Assembly: GCA_958435945.1 (NCBI GenBank)
Contig: CAUBIC010000001.1
Span: 124,001 to 188,000 of the forward strand
Direction: 5' to 3'
DNA: 64,000 bases
DNA from: an uncultured Collinsella sp.
GTDB lineage: Bacteria; Actinomycetota; Coriobacteriia; Coriobacteriales; Coriobacteriaceae
In this document: piece by piece, positions 44,531-53,304 of the stretch
How positions within the stretch are numbered: the first letter of the stretch is position 1
Layout: every line of letters starts with the position of its first letter
Position numbers and translations under genes: made by a program
Notes under the pieces: model-generated
The model's input: only the letters and a program-made list of their open reading frames with translations
Told to the model about the DNA's origin: nothing
Database searches by the model: none

Positions 44531-45982
44531 ATGGACTACAAGGCAGTGTCCCAGCAAGTCGTCGACAACGTCGGCGGACTGGAGAACATCGAGGGCGCCA
44601 CGCATTGCGTGACCCGTCTGCGTCTGGTGCTCAAGGATACGAGCAAATACAACAAGGCCGAGCTCGAGAACATCGATGGCGTCAAGGGCGTGCTGTACAA
44701 CAGCGGCCAGCTCATGATTATCTTCGGTACCGGTACCGTCAACAAGGTTTACGATGAGTTTATGGCTCTGACGGGCGTTAAGGAGATCAGTGCTTCCGAG
44801 GTCAAGGGCGCTGAGGCGGACAAGAAGGGCAAGTTCTTCTCGGTCCTCAAGGTATTCTCGGACATCTTTATCCCCATCATTCCCGCCTTCGTCGGCGCTG
44901 CAATCATCATCGGCCTTAAGTCGCTGATCGTTGCCAACGGCCTCTTTGGCATGGAAGGCAGCCTCGCCGATCACAGCGAGTTCCTCAAGAACCTCGCAAG
45001 CTTCTTTGCCATTATCGCCACCACGTTCGACTACCTGCCTGTCCTGGTTATGTACAGCGCGGTCAAGCGTTTTGGCGGTAACCCGATCCTGGGCATCCTC
45101 GTCGGTATCGTCATGGTTCACCCGAGCCTTATGAACCGCAACACGTTCGTTATGGACCCGACGGGTGCTGAGTACTGGAACTTCGGTCCGCTATCCATTC
45201 CCATGGTTGCTTTCCAGGGCGGCGTATTCCCTGCAATCCTGACTGCCTGGTTTATGGCCAAGGTCGAAAAGATTGCCCAGAAGTACATCCCCGAGGTCGT
45301 TTCGTTCGTCTTTGTCCCGACCGTTACCCTGATTCTTGCTAACGTCGCCCTGTTCACCGTGTTCGGCCCGCTCGGCAACCTGATCGGTGACGTCCTCGCC
45401 GGCGTAATCGATATCCTGTACAACAGGATGGGCGTCTTTGGTGCCTTTGTCTTCGCCGCGTTCCTGCAGCCGCTCGTCGTTACCGGTACGCATCAGTTCA
45501 TCCAGGGTATCGAGGCAAACCTTGTTGCCACGACTGGCTTCAACTACATCCAGGCCATCTGGTCGGTTTCCATCATCGCCCAGGGCGGCGGCGCCATCGG
45601 TATGTACCTCATTCACAAGAAGCACTCCAAAGAGCGCAACATCTGCATGTCGTCCTTTATCCCGACGCTGGTCGGAATCTCCGAGCCCGCTATCTTTGCT
45701 GCAAACATGCGCTATTCGATCATTCCGTTCATCTGCGCATGCATCGGTGCAGGCTGCGGCGGTGCCTTCGTCAAGCTCTTTGAGGTGCGCGCTATCGGTC
45801 AGGGTCTGACCGGCGTGCTTGGCCTGCTCATCGTCACGCCCGAGACCCTCGTGTGGTATGTGGCTGGCAATCTCATCGCCTTTATCGTGCCGATCGTCTT
45901 GATCTTTGCCTACAACAAGGCAAAGGGCGTGCCGACCACCGATGAAGAGGGCGCTGGCGCTGGCTTCGACGTTAGCTTCTAG
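44531..45982 (+). CDS. scrA: PTS EIIBC, sucrose/beta-glucoside family
   Basis: This 483-residue transporter has an N-terminal EIIB with the phosphorylated Cys in GATHCVTRLRLVL, followed by an EIIC of the glucose-glucoside group (GTHQFIQGIEANLV and PTLVGISEPAIFAANMRY). No EIIA domain is attached, as in ScrA-type proteins that borrow EIIA-Glc. ATG at 44531 follows AGAGGA; an ATG at 44519 is possible. Position between two GH32 genes makes sucrose or a short fructoside the likely substrate. Confidence 0.92.
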   Translation: MDYKAVSQQVVDNVGGLENIEGATHCVTRLRLVLKDTSKYNKAELENIDGVKGVLYNSGQLMIIFGTGTVNKVYDEFMALTGVKEISASEVKGAEADKKGKFFSVLKVFSDIFIPIIPAFVGAAIIIGLKSLIVANGLFGMEGSLADHSEFLKNLASFFAIIATTFDYLPVLVMYSAVKRFGGNPILGILVGIVMVHPSLMNRNTFVMDPTGAEYWNFGPLSIPMVAFQGGVFPAILTAWFMAKVEKIAQKYIPEVVSFVFVPTVTLILANVALFTVFGPLGNLIGDVLAGVIDILYNRMGVFGAFVFAAFLQPLVVTGTHQFIQGIEANLVATTGFNYIQAIWSVSIIAQGGGAIGMYLIHKKHSKERNICMSSFIPTLVGISEPAIFAANMRYSIIPFICACIGAGCGGAFVKLFEVRAIGQGLTGVLGLLIVTPETLVWYVAGNLIAFIVPIVLIFAYNKAKGVPTTDEEGAGAGFDVSF

Positions 45983-46021
45983 TTGAGCCGTTCAGTGTAA
46001 TCTGAGGATAAGTCCATTTGA

Positions 46022-46059
46022 GGAAGGGCGTTCGACTCGTGTGAGTCGAGCGTCCTTCC
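46022..46059 (+). repeat. Intercistronic hairpin before the second GH32 gene
   Basis: GGAAGGGCGTTCGACTC and GAGTCGAGCGTCCTTCC pair with a 4-nt loop. No T-run follows, so partial termination or processing is more likely than a full stop. Confidence 0.65.
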
Positions 46060-46083
46060 CCATAGACGAGAAAGTCAACGGCG

Positions 46084-47526
46084 ATGTTAAATCAAAAAAA
46101 CAAGGTGACACGCGCGGACTATGAGCAGTGGCGTGCCGGACAGGATGAGACGGCTGGTCGCATCGCGTCCGACCCCGATAGGCTCCTGTTCCATGTGGAG
46201 CCTGAGCTTGGCTGGCTCAACGACCCCAACGGTTTGGTTCAGATTGGTGATACGTATCACATCTATCATCAATACGATCCGTTCGATGCTGCGCATGGCG
46301 GTCCAGTGCTTTGGAACCATCTGACGACAAAGGATTTTGTGACGTACGAGAATCATGGCCCCGCGCTGTTCCCCGATTCCGATTTGGATTCGAACGGAGC
46401 GTATTCTGGTTCTGCCTTTGTACGCGATGGCAAGATTCACTATTTCTATACCGGCAACGTCAAGCATTTTGACCGCGATGATTACGACTACGTGTTGACG
46501 GGCCGTGAGCAAAACCAGATTCATATGGTTGCCGAGAATCCCGACGAATTGGGCGAGAAGTGCATAGCTGTTGGACCGGTCGATTACCCCGACGATATCG
46601 GTACGCACGTGCGCGACCCCAAGATCCTTGAACACGACGGTATCTACTACATGGTTCTTGGCGCTCGTACGAAAGACGATCGCGGGTGCGTGCTTGTCTA
46701 TACCTCGCGTGATCTAGAGGACTGGGGCTATGCGACGCGCATTGAGCTGGGCGAGAAGTTTGGCTTTATGTGGGAGTGTCCTGATCTGTTTGAGCTCGAT
46801 GGCGAGCTTATTCTCGTTTGCTGTCCGCAGGGCGTGCCCGCCGATGGCTGGCGTTACCGCAATCCGCATCAGTGCGTGTGGTTCTCCATCGAGGCCGATT
46901 GGGGGGCGCCGAGCTTTAAGATCATCGGCCAGGGCATGCCTCCGATGGTTGATGCCGGTTTTGATTTCTATGCTCCGCAGTCCTTTGAGGATGCTGCAGG
47001 CCGGCGATTGATGATCGGATGGTCGGGTTGCCCTGATGCGACGGCGGAAAACCCGACGGTGGCGCGCGGGTGGCAGTGCGCGTTGACGGTGCCGCGAGAG
47101 CTGAGCATGCGCGATGGTAAGCTCTGCCAGCAGCCGGCGCACGAGATTGAGAGGATGCGCGGCGATTGTGTTCGTGCTGTAGGCGGTGAGACCGTTGAGG
47201 AGCCGGGACGCCTGTTTGATGTCGTGGTTTCCTGCGAGGGAGCCAAGACGATCGAGCTCGAAATCCGCAAGGGTGTCTTTGTGCGTTATACGGACGGGAT
47301 GCTTACCCTCGATATGGGCGACGAAGGCTATGGACGCGACCAGAGGTCGATCGAGCTCGGCGAACTTCGCGACCTGCGCGTGCTTTCGGACACTACGATG
47401 GTCGAGATTTTTGCCAACGGTGGCGAGGCGGCACTTACGAGCCGTACCTATTCGCCGGCGGTTCCGGCGATGGAGCTGCACACCGAGGGTGCGGCGTCGA
47501 TGGATTTCTACCGCCTCGCTCATTAA
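46084..47526 (+). CDS. scrB: GH32 sucrose-6-phosphate hydrolase / beta-fructofuranosidase
   Basis: This 480-residue cytosolic enzyme has all GH32 motifs: WLNDPNGLVQ (nucleophile Asp), HVRDPKI and MWECPDLF (acid/base Glu), then a C-terminal beta-sandwich with MVEIFANGGEAALTSR. It is predicted to split sucrose-6-phosphate delivered by the upstream EIIBC to glucose-6-phosphate and fructose. It is the last gene of the cluster. The ATG has only a weak ribosome site (ACGGCG), perhaps relying on the upstream hairpin context. Confidence 0.94.
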   Translation: MLNQKNKVTRADYEQWRAGQDETAGRIASDPDRLLFHVEPELGWLNDPNGLVQIGDTYHIYHQYDPFDAAHGGPVLWNHLTTKDFVTYENHGPALFPDSDLDSNGAYSGSAFVRDGKIHYFYTGNVKHFDRDDYDYVLTGREQNQIHMVAENPDELGEKCIAVGPVDYPDDIGTHVRDPKILEHDGIYYMVLGARTKDDRGCVLVYTSRDLEDWGYATRIELGEKFGFMWECPDLFELDGELILVCCPQGVPADGWRYRNPHQCVWFSIEADWGAPSFKIIGQGMPPMVDAGFDFYAPQSFEDAAGRRLMIGWSGCPDATAENPTVARGWQCALTVPRELSMRDGKLCQQPAHEIERMRGDCVRAVGGETVEEPGRLFDVVVSCEGAKTIELEIRKGVFVRYTDGMLTLDMGDEGYGRDQRSIELGELRDLRVLSDTTMVEIFANGGEAALTSRTYSPAVPAMELHTEGAASMDFYRLAH

Positions 47527-47678
47527 CCGTGCATGGAGCACGATTGGACTTGTTGGGCGGAATGTGTCGCAGTTGCCGCGGCCAGCTACCGCTTATCGCG
47601 TATAGCGACCGTTTGCGGAATAAGTAACACTCCTTAATAAACCGTGTAGAATCTCAAATAAGCACGGAGTTTTCCAGG

Positions 47679-47722
47679 GAGACGCTGTCCTTTGTTGTGT
47701 GCAAGGGACGGCGTCTCTTTGG
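47679..47722 (+). terminator. Hairpin after the fructoside cluster
   Basis: GAGACGCTGTCCTT and AAGGGACGGCGTCTC pair with a 10-nt loop, followed by TTTGG. It lies 150 nt after the GH32 stop and could be the cluster terminator. A small CCGTTCT/AGAACGG hairpin follows at 47733-47752. Confidence 0.55.
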
Positions 47723-47803
47723 CGCTTGGAGGCCGTTCTACAGCAGAACGGTGGACGTGCGTCATATATTAAAAAACCAACGTCGAGATGGGTCGTGATA
47801 AGA

Positions 47804-48658
47804 ATGGGCAAGTACGTAATCGTGGTTGAATCTGGTTCGGATGTGACGCCAGAGCTCTGCGAACGCTACGGCATCGTGCGCGTGCCCATGCATGTCACGA
47901 TTGGCGACGAGACCGTCGAGGATGGCTCGATTGATCCGCTCGAGATTTACTCGCGCTGTAACGAGTTTGGCGTGATGCCCAAGACCAGTGGCTGTTCGCC
48001 AGCGGATTTTGCGCATGTGTACGACCGCATCCATGCCGAGCAACCCGACGCGACTATTTTGCATCTTGCATATTCCGAGGCCACGACCTGTTCGCATCAG
48101 TCCTCTAAGATTGCGGCCCAGGGGCGCGACTACGTGTTCTCCATGGACACACGCTTTGTCTCGGTGGGCCAGTCGCTCGTTGTCGTCGAGACCGCCAAAT
48201 ACATCGAGGCTCACCCCGATGTCACCGTCGACGAGATCTTTGCATTTACGAACTCCGTCATGGACCGCGTACTGTTGGGCTTTGTTCCTACTGATCTTGC
48301 CTTCCTTAAGGCAGGTGGCCGCTTGTCCAACGTCGCGTTCCTCGGTGCCCATCTGCTCAAGATTAAGCCCTGCATTGAGGTGACGGGTGGTAAGTTCGTG
48401 GCGACCAAGAAGTTCCGCGGTTCTATGCTTAAGTGTGCTCGTGCCTTTATTGATCACATGGTAGAGAAGGGCGAGATCGACTACTCGCATATTGGCTTGG
48501 CGTATTCGGTGGGTCTTTCCGAGGAGTTGCGCGACGACATGGAAGTCTATGCACACGATCTTGGCTTTAAGGACGTTACCTGGACTCAGGTCGGCGGCGT
48601 CATCTCGAGCCATTGCGGCCCGACCGCCTTCGGCGCGGTGCTCGCGCTTAAGGCGTAA
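47804..48658 (+). CDS. DegV family fatty-acid-binding protein
   Basis: This 284-residue protein has the DegV fold: VIVVESGSDVTPELCERYGI at the N terminus, then TSGCSPADF, and LAFLKAGGRLSNVAFLGAHL with GGRLS typical of the lipid site. Family members bind a fatty acid and feed FakA kinase; no fakA is nearby. ATG at 47804 fits the family start although no strong ribosome site is seen. ACCGCTTAT and ACCGTTTGC at 47588 and 47608 (20 bp apart) resemble the tandem 9-mers. Confidence 0.92.
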   Translation: MGKYVIVVESGSDVTPELCERYGIVRVPMHVTIGDETVEDGSIDPLEIYSRCNEFGVMPKTSGCSPADFAHVYDRIHAEQPDATILHLAYSEATTCSHQSSKIAAQGRDYVFSMDTRFVSVGQSLVVVETAKYIEAHPDVTVDEIFAFTNSVMDRVLLGFVPTDLAFLKAGGRLSNVAFLGAHLLKIKPCIEVTGGKFVATKKFRGSMLKCARAFIDHMVEKGEIDYSHIGLAYSVGLSEELRDDMEVYAHDLGFKDVTWTQVGGVISSHCGPTAFGAVLALKA

Positions 48659-48693
48659 GGCCTGGAGTCTATCGATTTCTATTGCCTCGGCGG

Positions 48694-48728
48694 TGGGCGG
48701 GTTGTGACAACCTTCCCGCCGCTTTTGT
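48694..48728 (+). terminator. degV terminator
   Basis: An imperfect stem GGGCGGGTTGT / ACAACCTTCCCGCC is followed by GCTTTTG. Confidence 0.55.
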
Positions 48729-48762
48729 GTGGGGCCAAATAGAACAACCCAATTGACCACTA

Positions 48763-48795
48763 AACCGTTTCACCATCATGCGTATGGGCTAGAAT
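48763..48795 (+). promoter_or_regulatory. pflA promoter
   Basis: TTTCAC (48768) and TAGAAT (48790) are 16 bp apart, and the -35 lies within AAACCGTTTCACC, a relative of the 9-mer motif. Confidence 0.45.
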
Positions 48796-48844
48796 GGCTC
48801 TGGCATTTATGTGACTAAAACCAATGAGAGGCAAGGTAGCGGGA

Positions 48845-49663
48845 ATGGCTGAGATGACGCTCGAGGGTGTGGACGCTCGTCCCGAGGACTCCGCGTTTGC
48901 CCTGGGCCGCGTACATTCGATTGAAACGATGGGTACGGTCGACGGACCCGGCATCCGCTTTGTGGTGTTTGTCCAGGGCTGTCCCATGCGCTGCGCGTAT
49001 TGCCACAATCCCGATACCTGGTCTGTTAACGGCGGCACCATGGTGACCGTCGAACACCTGATGGATGAGTTCCAGAGTAACCACGAGTTCTATCGCAGCG
49101 GCGGAATTACCGTGTCCGGCGGCGAGCCGCTCCTACAGCCTGAGTTTTTGGCCGACCTGTTCTGTGCAATGCACAACAACCCCGATGGCCGCGTGCATAC
49201 CTGCTTGGATAGCTGCGGCTATGCGTTTGATCCCAACCACCCCGAGAAGTTCGATGCTGTCCTCAACGAGACCGACATGGTGCTGCTCGACATTAAGCAC
49301 GCCGATCCGGTTGAGCATAAAAAGCTGACCGGTTGCGATCCCGCACGCATCCTGGCGTTTGGCGATGAGCTGGCGCGTCGCAGGATCAAGGTCGTTATCC
49401 GTCACGTGGTGGTGCCGGGCATTACCGACACGGTGGAGGAGTGCGAGGCACTCGGTCGCCTGATTGCCCCGTGGCATAACGTGGTGGGCTTGGAAATGCT
49501 GCCGTATCACACGATGGGCGTCGTCAAGTACGAGCAACTGGGCATTCCCTATAAGCTTGAGGGCGTGCCCCAGATGGATACCGCGCGCATGCCCGAGCTG
49601 CGCAATGCCGTTATGACCGGCATGAAAAAGCGCCGCACGGAACTCAAAAACGCCATCGGCTAG
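48845..49663 (+). CDS. pflA: Pyruvate formate-lyase activating enzyme
   Basis: This 272-residue radical SAM enzyme installs the glycyl radical on formate-lyase. The 4Fe-4S motif is C46-PMR-C50-AY-C53 and the SAM-binding GGEP is in TVSGGEPLLQPEF. Length fits PflA. ATG at 48845 is preferred; an in-frame ATG at 48824 is possible. Its substrate here would be Gly58 of the separate 83-residue protein. It stands 7.2 kb from pflB with its own promoter, not next to it as in many bacteria. Confidence 0.95.
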   Translation: MAEMTLEGVDARPEDSAFALGRVHSIETMGTVDGPGIRFVVFVQGCPMRCAYCHNPDTWSVNGGTMVTVEHLMDEFQSNHEFYRSGGITVSGGEPLLQPEFLADLFCAMHNNPDGRVHTCLDSCGYAFDPNHPEKFDAVLNETDMVLLDIKHADPVEHKKLTGCDPARILAFGDELARRRIKVVIRHVVVPGITDTVEECEALGRLIAPWHNVVGLEMLPYHTMGVVKYEQLGIPYKLEGVPQMDTARMPELRNAVMTGMKKRRTELKNAIG

Positions 49664-49685
49664 CGAGCCATATTCGCTCCCCAAA

Positions 49686-49718
49686 GGCACTCATTGGGGA
49701 CAGACTTAAATGAGTGCC
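49686..49718. repeat. GGGGACAG hairpin after pflA
   Basis: GGCACTCATT / AATGAGTGCC arms surround TGGGGACAGACTTA. The loop matches the GGGGAC-loop hairpin group. Confidence 0.65.
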
Positions 49719-49754
49719 CCTGAGCACCAAGTTGATTGCCAAAGAGCCCCGTCA

Positions 49755-49821
49755 AGTTGCGGTGGAATAGTTCTTGTTTTTCGGCTTATGCCGCCCAAAT
49801 AGGAACTATTCCACCGCAACT
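49755..49821. repeat. GTGGAATAGTTC inverted repeat
   Basis: Perfect 19-bp arms AGTTGCGGTGGAATAGTTC and its complement surround a 29-nt centre with a small CGGCTTATGCCG stem. The remaining bases to 49979 hold ATGAACGGT at 49954 but no gene. Confidence 0.75.
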
Positions 49822-49979
49822 GCGTTTTGGGCGGAGATGCGCAACAGAATCGCGCCATTTGGATAAATACGCTTGTGGTTTCTTTAAAGACGCCTTAAAC
49901 GCCGCTGAATATCTTTGGAAAGAAATGCCTGCTCGGTATTATGCTGCTCGTATATGAACGGTAGCAGTCAGGAGACCAC

Positions 49980-51077
49980 GTGCGAAACAACGCATCGCGG
50001 GACGAGTATATGCCGCAGCATAGCAGCAGATATGAGACGAAGGGCACGTCTTCGCGTGGCCTTGCCGACGCTCGCGTCCGCGTGACGAAGATTGCCGCCA
50101 TTGGGATGCTAACGTTGGCGATTATTATCCTCGGAATTACCGCCAAAACCTACGCGTCGGAGCGAATGGCACACTCAGATGCGTCAACGGTACAGACGCA
50201 AAACGAGAAGGCTTCAAAGTCCAAAGCGTCGGCAGATCTCAAGACGAGACTTTCGAAGGCGGACTTCAACGATATCCCTTCGGGTGATACCGTTCAGACC
50301 TTCTCGTTGGTAGATAACAAGACTCCTACCTTGGAGGATGAGAGCCTTGCCTTGCTCCAGGATGCCCTGAGTCGGGCGCAGGAGCTAGGCGATGTGGGCG
50401 TGGTGTTCTACGACCTGTCAAGCGGCAAGGGCGTGACGTATAACCCCGATGTCGAGGTTTACGGCGCGAGTAGCTACAAGGCGCTCTATGCGTTGTACAT
50501 CTGCGAATCTCTGGTCGAGACGGGTCAGGTTTCACTCGATGATTCCCTTGGCACCTATGGTGGCTACAACATGGGTTGGCAGACGGTGCGCGACCTGATC
50601 GAGGCCGCGATTGTTAATTCGGACAACGATTCGTTTATTGCGTTACGCGCGGCGTTTGACCGTGTCGGTTACGAGGATTGGATTGCCAGTCTTGGCATCG
50701 ATTACGATACCGCACTCGATCCGATGAGTGATTTTCCCACCTATTGCCCGCGTACCTCGGCCAAGTTGTGGCGCGAGATGAGCGAGTATTTGAGCTGTGG
50801 CAGTGAGGCCTCCCAGTGGTTAGCTGAACTGCTGTCATCAACATCGCGCTCATTTATCCGTGATGGGATTGCCGACGAGCAGGTTTTGGTGCGCAACAAG
50901 GCGGGTTGGATTAGCGAGGATGGTTGCTATTCGACATGCGATGCGGGCCTTATCGACATCGATGGCTGTACCTATGTCATGAGCATCATGACATCGATGC
51001 CATGGAGCGATTGCTCGAGTGAGCTGGTGGCTGCGATTGCTAAGGCGTTCTTTGATACGCGAGCTGCGCTGGCCTAG
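49980..51077 (+). CDS. Membrane-anchored serine hydrolase of the beta-lactamase fold
   Basis: This 365-residue protein has one N-terminal membrane anchor (about residues 37-57) and an external class A beta-lactamase-like domain. The three active-site motifs are recognisable: SxxK in GASSYKALY, SDN in IVNSDNDSF, and KAG in VRNKAGW instead of KTG. It could be a cell-wall hydrolase or esterase rather than an antibiotic-resistance enzyme. GTG at 49980 follows CAGGAG. Confidence 0.8.
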   Translation: MRNNASRDEYMPQHSSRYETKGTSSRGLADARVRVTKIAAIGMLTLAIIILGITAKTYASERMAHSDASTVQTQNEKASKSKASADLKTRLSKADFNDIPSGDTVQTFSLVDNKTPTLEDESLALLQDALSRAQELGDVGVVFYDLSSGKGVTYNPDVEVYGASSYKALYALYICESLVETGQVSLDDSLGTYGGYNMGWQTVRDLIEAAIVNSDNDSFIALRAAFDRVGYEDWIASLGIDYDTALDPMSDFPTYCPRTSAKLWREMSEYLSCGSEASQWLAELLSSTSRSFIRDGIADEQVLVRNKAGWISEDGCYSTCDAGLIDIDGCTYVMSIMTSMPWSDCSSELVAAIAKAFFDTRAALA

Positions 51078-51155
51078 CGTGTTCGTTTGGCGTTGGCAAA
51101 CAAAATGCTGGTACCATACCGTGGTTGAGAATTTCGAATAGGTTTGGGGAATGGC

Positions 51156-51896
51156 ATGGCTACCATCGCGATTATCGGTGCGCTCGAAAAAGAGATCATG
51201 CAGATCAAGGAAGAGTTGAGCAACGTTTGCATGGTACAGGAGGCGGGCTTGAACGTTGTGACCGGCGGGCTCGACGGCCTGTCGATTGTCGCCACGACGG
51301 CGGGTATGGGCACGGTAAACGCTGCCGCCGCAACACAGCACCTCATTAGCAAGTATGCTCCACAGGCAGTTGTGTTCTCTGGTATCGCAGGTGGCCTGAA
51401 TCCCAAGCTCCATATCGACGATGTCGTCATTGGCAAATGCCTGCGCTATCTAGATACCGATACCGCGCTTATCGCCGAGTCTGCACCGGGGCTCGAGGAG
51501 TTTGTCTCGACGCCTGCGCTGGTCGATATTGCCGCCGATGTGCTTGCTGAGCGTGGGTTTGTTGATGCTTCGACAAATGCGACCGCTTCGAACGAGGGCG
51601 CAAAGCAGTTCCTGGTCGGCACGATTGCCACGGGCAACCGCTTTGTGACGGGCGCCGCCATGCGCAATGATGCCATTGGGGCGACGCATGCCGATTGTGT
51701 TGGCATGGAGGGCGCGGCAATTGCCCATGTCGCAACCAAAAATGGTGTCGATTGCCTGGTGCTGCGTGCTATCAGCGATAATTGTGACGAGGCGTATGAT
51801 GCGATTTGCGACCGCGAGTTCGATTTGTTCGAGTATGCGCGTGCCGCAAGCGATATCACGCTCGATATCGTTCGACGCATTGCCGCTGCGCAATAG
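51156..51896 (+). CDS. mtnN: 5-methylthioadenosine/S-adenosylhomocysteine nucleosidase
   Basis: This 246-residue enzyme removes adenine from MTA, SAH and 5-deoxyadenosine, the by-product of radical SAM enzymes such as PflA. Motifs are IIGALEKEI, FSGIAGGLN, CVGMEGAAIAHV (catalytic Glu nearby) and RAISDNCD (catalytic Asp). ATG at 51156 follows GGGGA; the in-frame TTG at 51144 is less likely. It is 37 nt before engB. Confidence 0.95.
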   Translation: MATIAIIGALEKEIMQIKEELSNVCMVQEAGLNVVTGGLDGLSIVATTAGMGTVNAAAATQHLISKYAPQAVVFSGIAGGLNPKLHIDDVVIGKCLRYLDTDTALIAESAPGLEEFVSTPALVDIAADVLAERGFVDASTNATASNEGAKQFLVGTIATGNRFVTGAAMRNDAIGATHADCVGMEGAAIAHVATKNGVDCLVLRAISDNCDEAYDAICDREFDLFEYARAASDITLDIVRRIAAAQ

Positions 51897-51933
51897 CGCG
51901 TTTTTTGCAAGATCCTACGACCAAGGAGTGTCC

Positions 51934-52524
51934 ATGGCCGATTCCATTAACTACCAGCTTGCCAAGTTCGTCGCCAGCTACGGCAAGGTTTCGCAGATCC
52001 CCGAGTCCACCTGTCCCGAGGTGAGCTTCGTTGGCCGCTCAAATGTGGGCAAGTCGTCCATCATGAACAAGCTCTTTGGCCGCAAGAACCTGGTGAAGGT
52101 TTCGAGCACGCCGGGCAAGACGAGCAACATCAATTTCTTCGAGGCCGACGACGTGCATTTTGTGGACCTGCCGGGCTACGGTTTCGCCCGTCGTTCCAAG
52201 GCCGAGCGCGACCGCTGGGCCGAGCTCATCGGCGACTTCTTCGACTCCGAGCGCAGCTTTAACTTGGTTGTGTCGCTAGTGGACATTCGCCATGACCCCA
52301 GTAAGCTCGACCATGACATGATCGACTACCTGCAGGGCAACGAGTTCAACTTTATCGTCTGCCTCACCAAGGCCGACAAGCTCAGCCGCACCCAGCAGGC
52401 CCGCCAGGCAGCTGCCATCAAAAAGCAACTCAACGTCCCGGCCGAGAACGTGATCATCACAAGCTCCCAGACCGGCACCGGCATCGACGAACTCAAAAAG
52501 CGCATCGCCGAGGCTTGCCTCTAA
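51934..52524 (+). CDS. engB: Ribosome biogenesis GTPase EngB/YsxC
   Basis: This 196-residue GTPase helps assemble the 50S subunit. G1 GRSNVGKSS, G3 DLPGYG, G4 TKADK and G5 SSQTG are all present. Length is normal. ATG at 51934 follows AAGGAG. It probably shares a transcript with mtnN. Confidence 0.96.
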   Translation: MADSINYQLAKFVASYGKVSQIPESTCPEVSFVGRSNVGKSSIMNKLFGRKNLVKVSSTPGKTSNINFFEADDVHFVDLPGYGFARRSKAERDRWAELIGDFFDSERSFNLVVSLVDIRHDPSKLDHDMIDYLQGNEFNFIVCLTKADKLSRTQQARQAAAIKKQLNVPAENVIITSSQTGTGIDELKKRIAEACL

Positions 52525-52556
52525 TCGGGCCGCAACCCTTCAAAAGCTCCCACCTA

Positions 52557-52601
52557 TATCACCCCAGTGATAGTTATTGGTAAACTATCACTGGGGTGAT
52601 A
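52557..52601. promoter_or_regulatory. 45-bp palindrome before the DUF3990 gene
   Basis: Two perfect 19-bp arms (left TATCACCCCAGTGATAGTT) are separated by ATTGGTA and lie 19 nt before the ATG. TTGGTA / TATTTT at 17 bp is a promoter candidate inside it. It may be the operator for the HTH partner. The T-run after it means it could also end engB transcripts. Confidence 0.65.
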
Positions 52602-52620
52602 TTTTTGTTTGGAGGTCGAT

Positions 52621-53304
52621 ATGGAGCTTTGGCACGGGTCGGAGGTTGTTGTCGAGCATCCGTCGTTGGATAAATGCAGACAATTCAATGACTATGGGTG
52701 TGGGTTTTATTGCACGCCGCATGAGGAAATGGCAATGGAGTGGGCATGTCGGACCGAGTCCGATGGTATCGCGAATCGATATGAGCTCGATATGGATGGT
52801 CTTGCGGTCTTGGACTTGGAGTCCGGGGAGTTTTCAATTCTCAATTGGCTTGCGATTTTGGCTAACAATAGGGAGTTCAATGTTTCGACACCGCTGGCGC
52901 GCGAAGGACTTCGCTATCTGCTGGATAACTGCCTAATTGATATTTCTCCCTATGACGTAATTCGAGGTTATCGCGCCGACGATTCTTACTTTTCGTTTGC
53001 AAGACAGTTCGTTAACGGCATGATCTCGCTTAGGCAACTGCAACTCATTATGCGTTTGGGCGATTTGGGCATCCAATACGCTCTTATGAGTGAGCGTGCG
53101 TTTTCAGTAATCAGATTCCGCGAATGGAGGCAGGCGTTGGGATCTGAGTATTATCCCAAGCGCTTTAAGCGAGAACAGAACGCGCGGCGCAAGTACCTGG
53201 ATACTGTGAATGGATTCGACTCTGAGGGTGTCTACATTAGGGATTTAATGACAGGGAGGGTTGATTTAGATGATCCAAGAGTTGACGAATTGTGGACCGA
53301 GTAG
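52621..53304 (+). CDS. DUF3990 protein, candidate toxin
   Basis: This 227-residue protein starts with LWHGSEVVVEHPS and DYGCGFYCTPHEEMAMEWA, the pattern of DUF3990 (HGS, then GFY.T with a downstream WA). DUF3990 genes are commonly found next to small regulator-like partners, as here. The family resembles ADP-ribosyltransferase folds, which is known only as a similarity. GGAGG is 5 nt before ATG 52621. It overlaps the next gene by 35 nt. Lower GC than neighbours suggests transfer. Confidence 0.8.
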   Translation: MELWHGSEVVVEHPSLDKCRQFNDYGCGFYCTPHEEMAMEWACRTESDGIANRYELDMDGLAVLDLESGEFSILNWLAILANNREFNVSTPLAREGLRYLLDNCLIDISPYDVIRGYRADDSYFSFARQFVNGMISLRQLQLIMRLGDLGIQYALMSERAFSVIRFREWRQALGSEYYPKRFKREQNARRKYLDTVNGFDSEGVYIRDLMTGRVDLDDPRVDELWTE

